Source of the DNA: Roseibaca sp. Y0-43
GTDB lineage: Bacteria > Pseudomonadota > Alphaproteobacteria > Rhodobacterales > Rhodobacteraceae
DNA length: 64,000 nt
Reading direction: 5' to 3'
NCBI RefSeq assembly: GCF_020667835.1
Contig: NZ_JAFMPR010000006.1
Location: 186,001-250,000, forward strand
The notes beneath the pieces were generated by a model. The model was not told where the DNA came from. It did no database searches and saw only the letters and a program-made list of their open reading frames with translations. A program made the translations under genes and the position numbers. This document shows positions 8,387 through 16,874 of the stretch, one piece after another. How positions within the stretch are numbered: position 1 is the first letter of the stretch; every line of letters begins with the position of its first letter.

Positions 8387-9676
8387 ATGGACATCGCCAC
8401 CCGCGTCTATAACCACCGCTGGAAGCTGGACCCGATCGTCCGGTCCCTGATCGACACCGATTTCTACAAGCTTCTGATGTGCCAGTCGGTCTTTACCAAC
8501 CGCCCCGACACGCGCGTGACCTTCAGCCTGATTAACCGCGCCAAGGATGTGCCGCTGGCCAAGCTGATCGACGAAGGCGAACTGCGCGCCCAACTGGACC
8601 ATATCCGCACGCTGCGCCTGTCGCGCGGCGAATCGACCTTTCTGCGCGGCAATACGTTCTACGGCAAACGCCAGATGTTCCGGCCCGATTTCATGGAATG
8701 GTTCGAGAATTTCCAACTGCCCCCCTACCATCTGGAACGCGTGGGCGATCAGTATGAACTGACCTTCGAGGGGTCTTGGGCAGAGGCCATGCTGTGGGAA
8801 ATCCCGGCGCTGGCGGTGCTGATGGAGCTGCGCTCGCGCGCCGTGCTGGGCCAGATGAAACGGTTCGAATTGCAGGTGCTTTACGCTCGCGCCATGACGC
8901 GCGTCTGGGAAAAGATCGAAGGACTGCAAGGGCTGGAGGGGTTGCGCATTGCCGATTTCGGCACCCGCCGCCGCCACAGTTTCTTGTGGCAGGACTGGTG
9001 CGTGCAGGCCATGATGGAAGGTCTTGGAGAGCGATTTATCGGCACCTCGAATTGCCTGATCGCCATGCGCCGAGAGGTCGAAGCCATCGGCACCAACGCG
9101 CATGAATTGCCCATGGTCTACGCCGCCCTTGCCCCCGATGACGCGGCGCTGGCGCAAGCGCCCTACCGCGTGCTGGCCGATTGGCAGGCAGAGCATTCCG
9201 GCAACCTGCGCATCATCCTGCCCGACACCTACGGCACCCAAGGTTTTCTGGACCGCGCCCCCGACTGGCTGGCCGAGTGGACCGGCATTCGCATCGATTC
9301 GGGCGCACCCGAAGCCGGGGCCGAAGCCGCGATCCGCTGGTGGCAGGCCCATGGCCAAGACCCGCGCGAGAAGCTTGTCATCTTTTCCGACGGGCTGGAC
9401 GTGGACCGCATCACCGCCCTGCACCGCCAATTCGCGGGCCGGGTCAAGGTCAGCTTCGGTTGGGGCACGCTTTTGACAAATGATTTCCGCGGCTTGGCCG
9501 AAGGCGACGGGCTGGCCCCGTTCAGCCTGGTGTGCAAGGCCATCAGCGCCGACGGCAAACCCACCGTCAAACTGTCAGACAATCCGAACAAGGCCATGGG
9601 GCCAGCTGCGGAAATCGAACGCTACAAGCGGGTTTTCGGTGTGGGCACCCAACAGGCACAGGCGGTGACAGTGTAA
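8387..9676 (+). CDS. pncB: Nicotinate phosphoribosyltransferase
   Basis: A 429-residue cytoplasmic enzyme that joins nicotinate to PRPP, coupled to ATP hydrolysis, to give nicotinate mononucleotide. Family signatures include the N-terminal [13 protein letters not shown], the DFGTRRRHS loop and GTSN. The phosphorylated His is at 239 in AIGTNAHE. The PRPP/phosphate-binding region is near [10 protein letters not shown] and [10 protein letters not shown]. Length is normal for the bacterial PncB type. It takes the product of pncA, which ends 3 bases upstream. A hairpin follows the stop. Confidence 0.96.
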   Translation: MDIATRVYNHRWKLDPIVRSLIDTDFYKLLMCQSVFTNRPDTRVTFSLINRAKDVPLAKLIDEGELRAQLDHIRTLRLSRGESTFLRGNTFYGKRQMFRPDFMEWFENFQLPPYHLERVGDQYELTFEGSWAEAMLWEIPALAVLMELRSRAVLGQMKRFELQVLYARAMTRVWEKIEGLQGLEGLRIADFGTRRRHSFLWQDWCVQAMMEGLGERFIGTSNCLIAMRREVEAIGTNAHELPMVYAALAPDDAALAQAPYRVLADWQAEHSGNLRIILPDTYGTQGFLDRAPDWLAEWTGIRIDSGAPEAGAEAAIRWWQAHGQDPREKLVIFSDGLDVDRITALHRQFAGRVKVSFGWGTLLTNDFRGLAEGDGLAPFSLVCKAISADGKPTVKLSDNPNKAMGPAAEIERYKRVFGVGTQQAQAVTV

Positions 9677-9679
9677 ACT

Positions 9680-9699
9680 TGCCGGAAACCATTCCGGCA
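9680..9699 (+). terminator. Hairpin after pncB
   Basis: An 8 bp perfect stem, TGCCGGAA/TTCCGGCA, with an ACCA loop starting 4 bases after the pncB stop. There is no T-run, so it may be an mRNA 3' stabiliser rather than an intrinsic terminator. Confidence 0.45.
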
Positions 9700-9801
9700 G
9701 GAATCGGCGCAGGACGCGCGCGCTCACTCCGATTTTTGGTGACAGGTGCCCTGACCTGTGGTGCAATCATTCTGTCGCAATCAGAGAAGGAGGACACCTG
9801 A

Positions 9802-9969
9802 ATGTCACTAACCTCGCATCTAACCGCGCTCCGCGAAAAACACGCGCATCTCTCTGAACAGGTCGACATGATCCAGCGAAGCCCGGGCAGCAGCGACCAG
9901 GAAATCGCCACGCTGAAGAAGCAAAAGCTACGCCTGAAAGAAGAAATCGAACGCCTGTCGCACGCCTAG
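9802..9969 (+). CDS. YdcH-family small coiled-coil protein (DUF465)
   Basis: A 55-residue protein made almost wholly of charged helix. It starts MSLTSHLTALREKHAHLSEQ, and its LKKQKLRLKEEIERL end is the hallmark of the YdcH/DUF465 family of short alphaproteobacterial proteins. The function of the family is not established. A near-perfect Shine-Dalgarno (GAAGGAGG) precedes the ATG, and a rho-independent terminator follows, so it is a self-contained small transcription unit. Confidence 0.88.
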   Translation: MSLTSHLTALREKHAHLSEQVDMIQRSPGSSDQEIATLKKQKLRLKEEIERLSHA

Positions 9970-9991
9970 GGCGACCAGAACAGTTTCACGG

Positions 9992-10018
9992 AACGGCCCG
10001 CATCGCGCGGGCCGTTTT
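9992..10018 (+). terminator. Intrinsic terminator of the DUF465 gene
   Basis: A 10 bp stem, AACGGCCCGC at 9992-10001 with GCGGGCCGTT at 10007-10016, a 5 nt loop and TTTT directly after. It also separates this gene from the convergent AsmA gene. Confidence 0.85.
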
Positions 10019-10036
10019 GCGTTCGGGCACTGCGCC

Positions 10037-12031
10037 CTAGTTGCCGCCCAAAAGCCCGCGCAGGCCGCGCCCCAGTTCTTCGGTAATACGCCCCTCGACG
10101 CCACGGCGCACGGTATCTTCCAACGATTCGCCCTCTTCGCGCTGCACGCCCAATTCGCTCTCGATGCGGGCTTCGGCCTCTGCGCGGGCGCGCTCTTCCA
10201 GACGTTGCGCTTCCTCGCGGGCCAAGGCTTCAAGCCGTTCGCGTTCCTCTTCCAGCCGTTCGCGGGCGAGTGCCTCCATGTCCAGCCGGAAGCGCGGCGC
10301 GCTCCAGGGGCCGGTCACGATCAACGGCACACGCAGGGCATTGCCTTCGGCATCACGCAGCGCCGATGGCACGATCCGGTAGTCCAGCGTCTGCGCCCCG
10401 ACACCGACCTGCCCGCGCCCGTCAACCTGCACGCGCTGCGAGTCGAGCTTGAGGTCGTCATTGCTCAGAACCCCGCCCGCCATGGTGAAGCTGCCGGTAA
10501 TGCTGTTGTAAATGGTGCTTGTGCCTTCTCCGACATAACCAAGGTCCAGATTGCGTAGCATCCCGGCCAGATCGAGGCCCAGAATCTCACCCTGTGAGAA
10601 GGTCATGGACCCCTGCCCCTGCAAGCTGTTCATGATCGCATGCAGGCTGTTGCCCGACCCGAGCACATCAATACTCGCTTGCGCGGTGCCATTGAGCCGC
10701 TCGAAGTCGGCGGTATCACGCAAAAGCTGCATCAGGCTAATTCCCGCTGCATCGAGCACGGCACGCATCGATAATCCGTTGCGATTGTTGAGGATAAACT
10801 GTCCCGACACATCGCCGCCGAACAACCGCGCTTCGCGGATTTGGGTCACGGCGCGCGCGTTCTCGATCTCTGTGCGCAGGCGGATCGGGCCGAACGTGCC
10901 GCTGTCGCTGCGGATCTCGCCGATACTCAGCGCGATTTCACCGTCGATCAGGCCCACGGCAGAGGCATCTATCGGCTCTCGCGACCAGCCCGACGCCGCC
11001 GCGCCGCCGCTATCTACGCCACCGCCCGTGCCGCGCGCATTCAGAACCGGAATGGACAGCTGCGCATTGACCACCGGGCGCGCGCCACCAAGCGTGACAT
11101 CCGCCGCGCCCGTCACCGCCAGATCGCCTGCATTGGCCGCAACCTCGCGCAGGAAAAGCTGGCCACTGGCGGTGCGCGTGACCTGCCCGTCAAACCGGAT
11201 GGGGCGGTATTGCGCCGGCACTTCGCTGCCCGACTGCCCCAAGGCCGCAAGCACTGGCGCAAGCGCCGGCAGCGCGCCTTGCGCGCGCCCTTCCAGCACC
11301 AGATCGGTCAGCGCCGCGCGCCCTTCGAAGCTGGCCTCTGCCCCGGCGATCTCGGCCTCTAGCGCAAGTGCCGTCAGCCCCCCGGCCAGAAGCGTGGCCG
11401 CATTGCCCGCCCGCAGGCTGATGGTGACGGGTTGGCGGTTCAGCAGGGCATCCGCGTCCAGCGACAAGGGGCCGTTCATATCGGGCATGGACAGCGAGGC
11501 ATTCAGCCCGGCCAAGTCCAGCACCATGTCACTGGTTTCATCCACAAAGCGCAGGGTACCGTCCACGATCCGGGCCTCTGCCAGCGACAACTCGCGCATG
11601 GCCCCACCAGACGGGGCGCTTTGCGGGGCTGCTGCCGCAGCACCGGGTTGCGCGAAATCAAATGTCGCGCGCCCGTCCGCCGCGCGGCGCAGGGTCACGA
11701 CGGGCGATTGCAGCACCACGCGTTCCACCGCGACCCGGCCGGAAAACAGCGACATCAGATCGACCCCAATGTCCATTTCCGCCGCGCGCAGCAATTCGCC
11801 CTCGCCCGCCCAGTCTGGGTTGCCGATGGAAATATCCTGCGCCCGCGCGCCCAGCACGGGGAACACGCTCAGCCCCACCTCGCCCCCGATATTCAGTTGC
11901 CGGCCCGTGGCGGTCTCGAACTGATCGGCGGCAAGATTGGCAAGCCGCTCTGTCGGGACAAGGAAAATCGCGGCCCCCAGAAGGACAACAAGGCCCAGAA
12001 TGGCCACGAACAGGGCTTTGACAAGGCGCAT
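10037..12031 (-). CDS. AsmA family protein
   Basis: A 664-residue envelope protein. A single N-terminal membrane anchor (residues about 5-26, LFVAILGLVVLLGAAIFLV) leads into the AsmA domain. Further AsmA hallmarks are the PTERLANLAADQFETATGRQL segment and repeated beta-strand modules. A C-terminal AsmA_2-like stretch contains LQGQGSMTFSQGEILGLDLAGMLRN. The last about 90 residues are a Glu/Arg-rich coiled coil ending in GRGLRGLLGGN. AsmA-like proteins are thought to be bridge-like factors in outer-membrane lipid homeostasis. The ATG at 12031 is preferred over a GTG 12 nt upstream because GGAG lies 6 nt before it. It is divergent from the SDR gene. Confidence 0.9.
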   Translation of the reverse strand: MRLVKALFVAILGLVVLLGAAIFLVPTERLANLAADQFETATGRQLNIGGEVGLSVFPVLGARAQDISIGNPDWAGEGELLRAAEMDIGVDLMSLFSGRVAVERVVLQSPVVTLRRAADGRATFDFAQPGAAAAAPQSAPSGGAMRELSLAEARIVDGTLRFVDETSDMVLDLAGLNASLSMPDMNGPLSLDADALLNRQPVTISLRAGNAATLLAGGLTALALEAEIAGAEASFEGRAALTDLVLEGRAQGALPALAPVLAALGQSGSEVPAQYRPIRFDGQVTRTASGQLFLREVAANAGDLAVTGAADVTLGGARPVVNAQLSIPVLNARGTGGGVDSGGAAASGWSREPIDASAVGLIDGEIALSIGEIRSDSGTFGPIRLRTEIENARAVTQIREARLFGGDVSGQFILNNRNGLSMRAVLDAAGISLMQLLRDTADFERLNGTAQASIDVLGSGNSLHAIMNSLQGQGSMTFSQGEILGLDLAGMLRNLDLGYVGEGTSTIYNSITGSFTMAGGVLSNDDLKLDSQRVQVDGRGQVGVGAQTLDYRIVPSALRDAEGNALRVPLIVTGPWSAPRFRLDMEALARERLEEERERLEALAREEAQRLEERARAEAEARIESELGVQREEGESLEDTVRRGVEGRITEELGRGLRGLLGGN

Positions 12032-12136
12032 ACACCACTCCACTTCCAGCTTTGCCCCAAGCCTAACGGCCCGACAGGTGCTTGTCTTTCACAAATTCGA
12101 TGGCAAAACTCGCGCCACAGGCCAAGGGAGGAAAAC

Positions 12137-12889
12137 ATGGCAGAGCAGAAACTGGCGCTGGTCACAGGGGCCGCGCGCGGCATCGGGCTGGCGACGGCGC
12201 AGGATTTCGCGGCGCAAGGCTGGCGCGTGGTCCTGCTCGACCGCGACAGCGAGGAGCTGGCGCAAGCCGTTGCGCAAGTGCCCGGCGGGTCCGGCGTCGA
12301 CTGCGACATCGCGGACCCAGATGCGGTGGCACGGGTCTTCGCCGCGCTGCCCCGTCTGGATTGCCTTGTGAATAACGCGGGCGTTGCGCATTTCGGCCCG
12401 ATCGAGGCGTGCGATTTCGCCATGTGGCGCACGGTCATGGCCACCAATCTGGACGGCACCTTCCTGTGTTCGCAGGCCGCGCTGCCGCTGCTGAAGGCCA
12501 GCCGGGGCAGCATCGTGAATATCGCCTCTATCTCTGGTCTGCGCGCTTCTACCTTGCGGGTGGCCTATGGCACTTCGAAGGCTGCGGTCATCCAGTTGAC
12601 CAAGCAGCAGGCGGCGGAACTGGGCGAATATGGCGTGCGCGCCAATTGCGTCTGCCCCGGCCCGGTGCGCACCAAGCTGGCGATGGCCGTTCACAGCCAA
12701 GAGATTATCGACGCCTATCACGACGCGATCCCGCTGAACCGCTACGGGTCAGAGGCCGAAATCGCGGCCGCGATCACTTTTCTGGCCTCGGACCGCGCCA
12801 GCTACATCACGGGCCAGGTTCTGGCCGCCGATGGGGGCTTTGACAGCACCGGCGTGGGCCTGCCTGCCTTGCGAAAGGACAAGCCATGA
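12137..12889 (+). CDS. Short-chain dehydrogenase/reductase (SDR)
   Basis: A 250-residue classical SDR. The cofactor loop is TGAARGIG at residues 10-17, NNAG is present, and the catalytic Ser-Tyr-Lys appears as NIASISG and YGTSK. The C-terminal CPGPVRTKLA and ITGQVLAADGGF segments are normal for the family. Substrate cannot be inferred from sequence. The start has GGGAGG upstream. It overlaps the next gene by 4 bases (ATGA), so the pair is co-translated and probably acts in one catabolic pathway. Confidence 0.88.
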   Translation: MAEQKLALVTGAARGIGLATAQDFAAQGWRVVLLDRDSEELAQAVAQVPGGSGVDCDIADPDAVARVFAALPRLDCLVNNAGVAHFGPIEACDFAMWRTVMATNLDGTFLCSQAALPLLKASRGSIVNIASISGLRASTLRVAYGTSKAAVIQLTKQQAAELGEYGVRANCVCPGPVRTKLAMAVHSQEIIDAYHDAIPLNRYGSEAEIAAAITFLASDRASYITGQVLAADGGFDSTGVGLPALRKDKP

Positions 12890-14169
12890 ACCTTGCACGA
12901 CTGGCCGCAGAGCGCGACCACCCCATCCGCGTGGCCCTGATCGGGGCGGGCAAATTCGGGTCCATGTTCCTGGCCCAAGTGCCCACCATCGCGGGGCTGG
13001 AGGTCGCGGTCATCGCCGATCTGGACCCCGACCGCGCCCGCGCCGCCTGCCGCAACGTGGGCTGGGATGACGCGCGTATAGCCGCCACTCGCTTCACCGA
13101 TAGCGGGCTGGACGCCGCCCGCGCAGAGGTCGATGTCGTGATCGAAGCCACCGGCCACCCCGAAGCCGGGATCACCCATGCACTGGCCGCCATCGACGCG
13201 GGCCGCCATATCGTCATGGTCAATGTCGAGGCTGATGTGCTGGCGGGCGCGGAACTGGCGCGGCGTGCCGCGCGGGCGGGCGTGGTCTATTCCATGGCCT
13301 ATGGCGACCAGCCCGCGCTTGTGGCCGAAATGGTCGATTGGGCGCGCGCGACCGGGTTTCAGGTTGCCGCCGCAGGCAAGGGCACGAAATACCTGCCCGC
13401 CTACCACCATGTCACGCCCGATGATGTGTGGTCGCATTACGGCCTGACGCCAGAAGCCGCACAAGCGGCGGGCATGAACCCGCAGATGTTCAACTCGTTT
13501 CTGGACGGCACGAAATCCGCCATCGAGGCCGCGGCCATGGCCAATGCCTGCGGGCTGGACGTGCCCGAAGCAGGCTTGGGCTTTCCCGCCTGCGGGGTTG
13601 ACGACCTGGCCAATATCCTGCGCCCCCAAAGCGTTGGCGGACAGCTTGCCCGCGATGGCATGGTCGAGGTCGTCTCGTCGCTGGAACGCGATGGGCGACC
13701 CGTGTTCCGCGATCTGCGCTGGGGCGTCTACGTGGTGCTGAAAGCACCCAACGACTACGCCGCCGCCTGCTTCAAGCAATACGGCCTGCCCACCGACACA
13801 ACCGGGCGCTACGCGGCGATGTATAAACCCTTCCACCTGATCGGGTTGGAGCTGTCAGTCTCTGCCCTGTCGGTCGCCTTGCGGGGGGAACCCACCGGCC
13901 AAACCCGCGACTGGCGGGGCGATGCTGTGGCCGTGGCCAAGCGCGACCTGCGCGCAGGCGACATGCTGGATGGCGAAGGCGGCTGGACCGTCTACGCCCG
14001 CGCGACCAGCGCCCAAGCCAGCCGCGCGCAGGCACTTTTGCCGATTGGCCTTGCGCATGGCGTAGCGCTGACACGCAACATTGCGAAAGGGACAACCTTG
14101 CGCATGGAGGACGTGGTCTTGAACGACACCCTGAACGGTGTCCAGCTACGCCGCCAAATGCTGCGTTAA
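12886..14169 (+). CDS. NAD(P)-dependent oxidoreductase with C-terminal SAF domain (COG4091-like)
   Basis: A 427-residue protein. Residues about 14-150 form a Rossmann domain (RVALIGAGKFGSMFL, then EATGHPEAG) like that of homoserine dehydrogenases. A middle domain carries GDQPALVAEMVDWAR and AAGKGTKYLPAYHHVTPDDV. The last about 80 residues are a SAF domain (VAKRDLRAGDMLDGEGGWTVY, then GVALTRNIAKGTTL) of the kind found in sialic-acid synthase, altronate dehydratase and FlgA. This architecture is the predicted homoserine dehydrogenase-like/SAF group, whose substrates are mostly unassigned. It shares an ATGA overlap with the SDR gene and is followed by a terminator. Confidence 0.85.
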   Translation: MNLARLAAERDHPIRVALIGAGKFGSMFLAQVPTIAGLEVAVIADLDPDRARAACRNVGWDDARIAATRFTDSGLDAARAEVDVVIEATGHPEAGITHALAAIDAGRHIVMVNVEADVLAGAELARRAARAGVVYSMAYGDQPALVAEMVDWARATGFQVAAAGKGTKYLPAYHHVTPDDVWSHYGLTPEAAQAAGMNPQMFNSFLDGTKSAIEAAAMANACGLDVPEAGLGFPACGVDDLANILRPQSVGGQLARDGMVEVVSSLERDGRPVFRDLRWGVYVVLKAPNDYAAACFKQYGLPTDTTGRYAAMYKPFHLIGLELSVSALSVALRGEPTGQTRDWRGDAVAVAKRDLRAGDMLDGEGGWTVYARATSAQASRAQALLPIGLAHGVALTRNIAKGTTLRMEDVVLNDTLNGVQLRRQMLR

Positions 14170-14182
14170 AACCACATCCAGA

Positions 14183-14203
14183 GGGGGGCGACCGCCCCCT
14201 TTT
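14183..14203 (+). terminator. Terminator after the SAF-dehydrogenase gene
   Basis: A compact GGGGGGC/GCCCCCT hairpin with a GACC loop, followed by TTTT, 14 bases after the stop codon at 14169. Confidence 0.75.
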
Positions 14204-14221
14204 GGATAGAACAGACCCCAT

Positions 14222-14635
14222 TCAGGGCATGGCGACAACCGCTTCCACCTCGACCAACATTGGCGGGATGGCAAGGCAGGGCACAGGCACCAATGTCTGC
14301 GCAGGCAATCGCGTGCCGAACACCTCGGTGACTGCTTGTGTCAAGAGCGGCAGTTTGGAAGGCTCATGATCCACAACATACACGCCCAATTTGACCACAT
14401 GCTCGGGTCCAGCGCCGCACGCTTTCAGAACGGCAAGCAGATTGGCATAGGCTAGCTGCAACTGCGCCATGAAATCTGGCGGGAACTGTCCTTGGGCATC
14501 GACACCCGCCTGACCGGAAATAAAGGCAATCGACCCGGCAGGCGCGATTGCGGCAACGCTATAGCCCAAAGGGCGCGGGTCGGGCATGTCAGCGGGGTTC
14601 AGGATCTGGGGCAGGTTTTTGGCTGTGTCCGTCAT
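14222..14635 (-). CDS. RidA family protein
   Basis: A 137-residue YjgF/YER057c/UK114 (RidA) family protein. It has IAFISGQAGVDAQGQFP, the helix QLQLAYANLLAVLKACGAG and the C-terminal PAQTLVPVPCLAIPPMLVEVEAVV. Classic RidA proteins hydrolyse reactive enamines/imines and carry an Arg in an R-x-P motif; here that region reads GTRLPAQTLV. Other subgroups act in specific catabolic pathways. It is divergent from the WYL regulator gene with a shared inverted repeat between them, so it is likely a target of that regulator. Confidence 0.85.
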   Translation of the reverse strand: MTDTAKNLPQILNPADMPDPRPLGYSVAAIAPAGSIAFISGQAGVDAQGQFPPDFMAQLQLAYANLLAVLKACGAGPEHVVKLGVYVVDHEPSKLPLLTQAVTEVFGTRLPAQTLVPVPCLAIPPMLVEVEAVVAMP

Positions 14636-14676
14636 TGTCGAAGTCCTTTCTGATCGACAGATACTGCGTAAAACCT

Positions 14677-14701
14677 AAAGGTGCCAAAATATGGCACCTT
14701 T
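14677..14701. promoter_or_regulatory. Inverted repeat between ridA and WYL regulator
   Basis: A perfect 10 bp inverted repeat, AAAGGTGCCA at 14677-14686 and TGGCACCTTT at 14692-14701, with a 5 bp AT-only spacer. It lies 42 bp upstream of the ridA-like start and 18 bp upstream of the regulator start. It is the likely binding site of the divergently encoded WYL regulator. Confidence 0.6.
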
Positions 14702-14718
14702 TATATTGAGCCGATCAG

Positions 14719-15459
14719 ATGCAGCGCAGCGAGCGCCACGAAACAATCATCCGCTACTTGCGTCGGAACCACGGCACCACGTTGCAAGCGCTTTGCTCTG
14801 AAACCGGGGCTGCGCGCCGAACCGTGCTGCGTGACATCGCATCGCTGCGCGACCAAGGCTTCATCATCCAATCAGAAGTCGGGCGCGGTGGCGGGGTGCG
14901 GCTTGATCCCAGCTCTGTTCAGACAACGGCGCGGCTAGCCGTTCCAGAGGTGTTCGCGCTGCTTATCACGGTCGCAGCACAGCGGGCGACGCAACCGATT
15001 CCCTTCTCTGACCTTGCAGATTCCGCGCTTGCCAAGATCGAACGCGCCCTGCCCACCGACAAGCTGCGGGACCTTCGTGCGTTTTTGGAATGTCTCTATA
15101 TCGGCGAGTTGCCAGCGGGGCAGGATATCAGCCAACTTGGGCCGATTGACCCGACGCTGCTGCCAGTGTTCGAGGCCGGGTTTCTGAACCAAACCCCTAT
15201 TGGCTTTGACTACCGCGATGCCAAGGGACATGTCACCTCTCGCACGGTAGAGCCGCAAGCCATGCTGATCCTGCCGCCGCTTTGGTACATCGTCGCGTGG
15301 GACCCCGCCCGCGATGGGTTTCGGCATTTTCGTATGGATCGGATAGATGCGCCCGCTGTCTGCGATGGCCCCCGCTTCCGGCGTCGGCATGTGCCCTTCA
15401 ACCGGAATGTGCAATCCTATACCGGCCTTGTCCCGCAGCCTGCGGTCCAGACAGACTAG
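14719..15459 (+). CDS. YafY-type HTH/WYL-domain transcriptional regulator
   Basis: A 246-residue regulator. An N-terminal helix-turn-helix (residues about 3-60, RHETIIRYLRRNHGTTLQALCSETGAARRTVLRDIASLRDQGF) is of the DeoR/HTH_11 type. The C-terminal WYL domain (from about residue 150) is seen in FDYRDAKGHVTSRTVEPQAMLILPPLWYIVAWDPARDGFRHFRMDRID, which contains WYIVAW in place of the canonical WYL. WYL domains bind ligands or nucleic acid. It is divergent from the ridA-like gene with a clear palindrome between, so local autoregulation is the simplest model. Confidence 0.9.
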   Translation: MQRSERHETIIRYLRRNHGTTLQALCSETGAARRTVLRDIASLRDQGFIIQSEVGRGGGVRLDPSSVQTTARLAVPEVFALLITVAAQRATQPIPFSDLADSALAKIERALPTDKLRDLRAFLECLYIGELPAGQDISQLGPIDPTLLPVFEAGFLNQTPIGFDYRDAKGHVTSRTVEPQAMLILPPLWYIVAWDPARDGFRHFRMDRIDAPAVCDGPRFRRRHVPFNRNVQSYTGLVPQPAVQTD

Positions 15460-15543
15460 CCCCAGATTGCCCCACATCCGGAAATTCCGACGGGCACCAA
15501 AAGGGGGTGTCGCACGGGCGCAAAGAGCATTACCTATCGGCGC

Positions 15544-15987
15544 ATGACCTTGCGCCCCGAATTCTGGCACAAAGTGCCCCTGTCCGAGATGACAGCCCCC
15601 GAATGGGAGGCGCTTTGCGACGGCTGCGGGCGCTGCTGCCTGAACAAGCTGGAAGACATCGACACGGATGAGCTGATCTTCACCCGGGTCGCCTGCCGCC
15701 TGTTCGATGACAGCACCTGCCGTTGCGCCAGCTACGAGAACCGCAAATCGCTGGTGCCCGAATGCGTGGTTCTGACGCCCAAGACGCTGCCCGAGATCGC
15801 CTATTGGATGCCCGAGACCTGCGCCTACCGGCTGCTGCACGAAGGCTATCAACTGCCGCTCTGGCACCCGCTGATTACGGGCGACCCGAATTCGGTACGG
15901 CAAGCTGGCGTGTCCATGCATGACCGCACCGTGTCGGAAAGCTCTGTTCCGCTGGACGATTGGGAAGACTACCTGCTGGAAGACTGA
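15544..15987 (+). CDS. YcgN/UPF0260 cysteine-cluster protein
   Basis: A 147-residue protein of the YcgN family. The conserved cysteine cluster is CDGCGRCCLN near residues 25-33, then CRLFD, CRCASYENR and VPECVV. This pattern suggests a bound metal or Fe-S cluster, but no function is established for the family. The ATG follows a GC-rich leader without a strong ribosome site. Its last 19 bases overlap the 3' end of the convergent DMT transporter gene. Confidence 0.88.
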   Translation: MTLRPEFWHKVPLSEMTAPEWEALCDGCGRCCLNKLEDIDTDELIFTRVACRLFDDSTCRCASYENRKSLVPECVVLTPKTLPEIAYWMPETCAYRLLHEGYQLPLWHPLITGDPNSVRQAGVSMHDRTVSESSVPLDDWEDYLLED

Positions 15988-16847
15988 GCGCGCCTGTAGC
16001 GCATCAAGACCCACAGGTTCGACACCAGCAATACCGCCAGCACCACCGCGCCGCCCACCAGTGCCCAGATGCCCGGATCTTCGCCCAAGGCGGCCCAGAC
16101 CAGAAGCGGCGCCAGCACCGATTCCAGCAAGATCAGAAGCGACACTTCTGCCGAACTGATATAGCGCGGCCCCAAGGTCATCAGCGACGCGGCCATCGCG
16201 ATGAAAAACCCATGCCCCATAAGTAGCGGCCATTGGGTTGGGAACGACCCGGCAATATCGGCGAAAGGGGCCATCAGGATGGCCGTACCGATAAACGACA
16301 GCGGGATCGCGGGCAGCATGGAGCGCGCGCGCAAGGATCGCACCGCCGTCAGCGCAGCGGCAAAGCAGGCGGCGACGACCAGCGCGAACAAATCACCCGT
16401 CCAATGCGCGCCCGCCGTCTCGTGCGAGCCGCGCAGGATAATCCCAAGCCCCACGAACACGCCCAGCATGGTCAAAACCATGCGGGTTGACAGCGGCTCT
16501 GCCAAGAAAACCCGGCTGAAGAGCGCCGCAAAGACCGGCATCGCGGCAAGGATGAACACCACATTCGCCACGCTGGTGTTGGCAACGGCCATGACAAAGC
16601 TGATCGATGCGATCCCGAACAGCACCACATAGGCCAGCCCCGCGCGGCCCGTCTGGCGCAACGAGGTCACGGCGCGCGGTCCATCCGTCAGCAGCACGAA
16701 AGACAGGATCAGCACCCCGGCCAGCAGGTTGCGCCAGAAGGAAATCGTGATCGCGCTGGCGTCGATCAGCCGCACGAACAGCGAATCGGGCACGATGAAT
16801 AGCACGCCGATCGCGGTCAGGGCCAAACCTTTAACATGTTCATTCAT
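15969..16847 (-). CDS. DMT family transporter (two EamA domains)
   Basis: A 292-residue inner-membrane protein with ten hydrophobic segments arranged as two EamA repeats (about 9-140 and 150-285). The first helix carries the family's VPDSLFVRLIDASAITISFWRN entry. Such proteins export metabolites such as amino acids or purines; the substrate is unknown. It lies 27 bp downstream of the P1 peptidase gene on the same strand and may be co-transcribed with it. Confidence 0.88.
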   Translation of the reverse strand: MNEHVKGLALTAIGVLFIVPDSLFVRLIDASAITISFWRNLLAGVLILSFVLLTDGPRAVTSLRQTGRAGLAYVVLFGIASISFVMAVANTSVANVVFILAAMPVFAALFSRVFLAEPLSTRMVLTMLGVFVGLGIILRGSHETAGAHWTGDLFALVVAACFAAALTAVRSLRARSMLPAIPLSFIGTAILMAPFADIAGSFPTQWPLLMGHGFFIAMAASLMTLGPRYISSAEVSLLILLESVLAPLLVWAALGEDPGIWALVGGAVVLAVLLVSNLWVLMRYRRAQSSSR

Positions 16848-16874
16848 GGCTTGCTTGTCGGCCCGGCCCGCGCG

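Noticed and set aside
8045-9430. Minus-strand open frame of 461 codons
   Set aside because: Antisense to pncB, whose motifs and operon position are clear.
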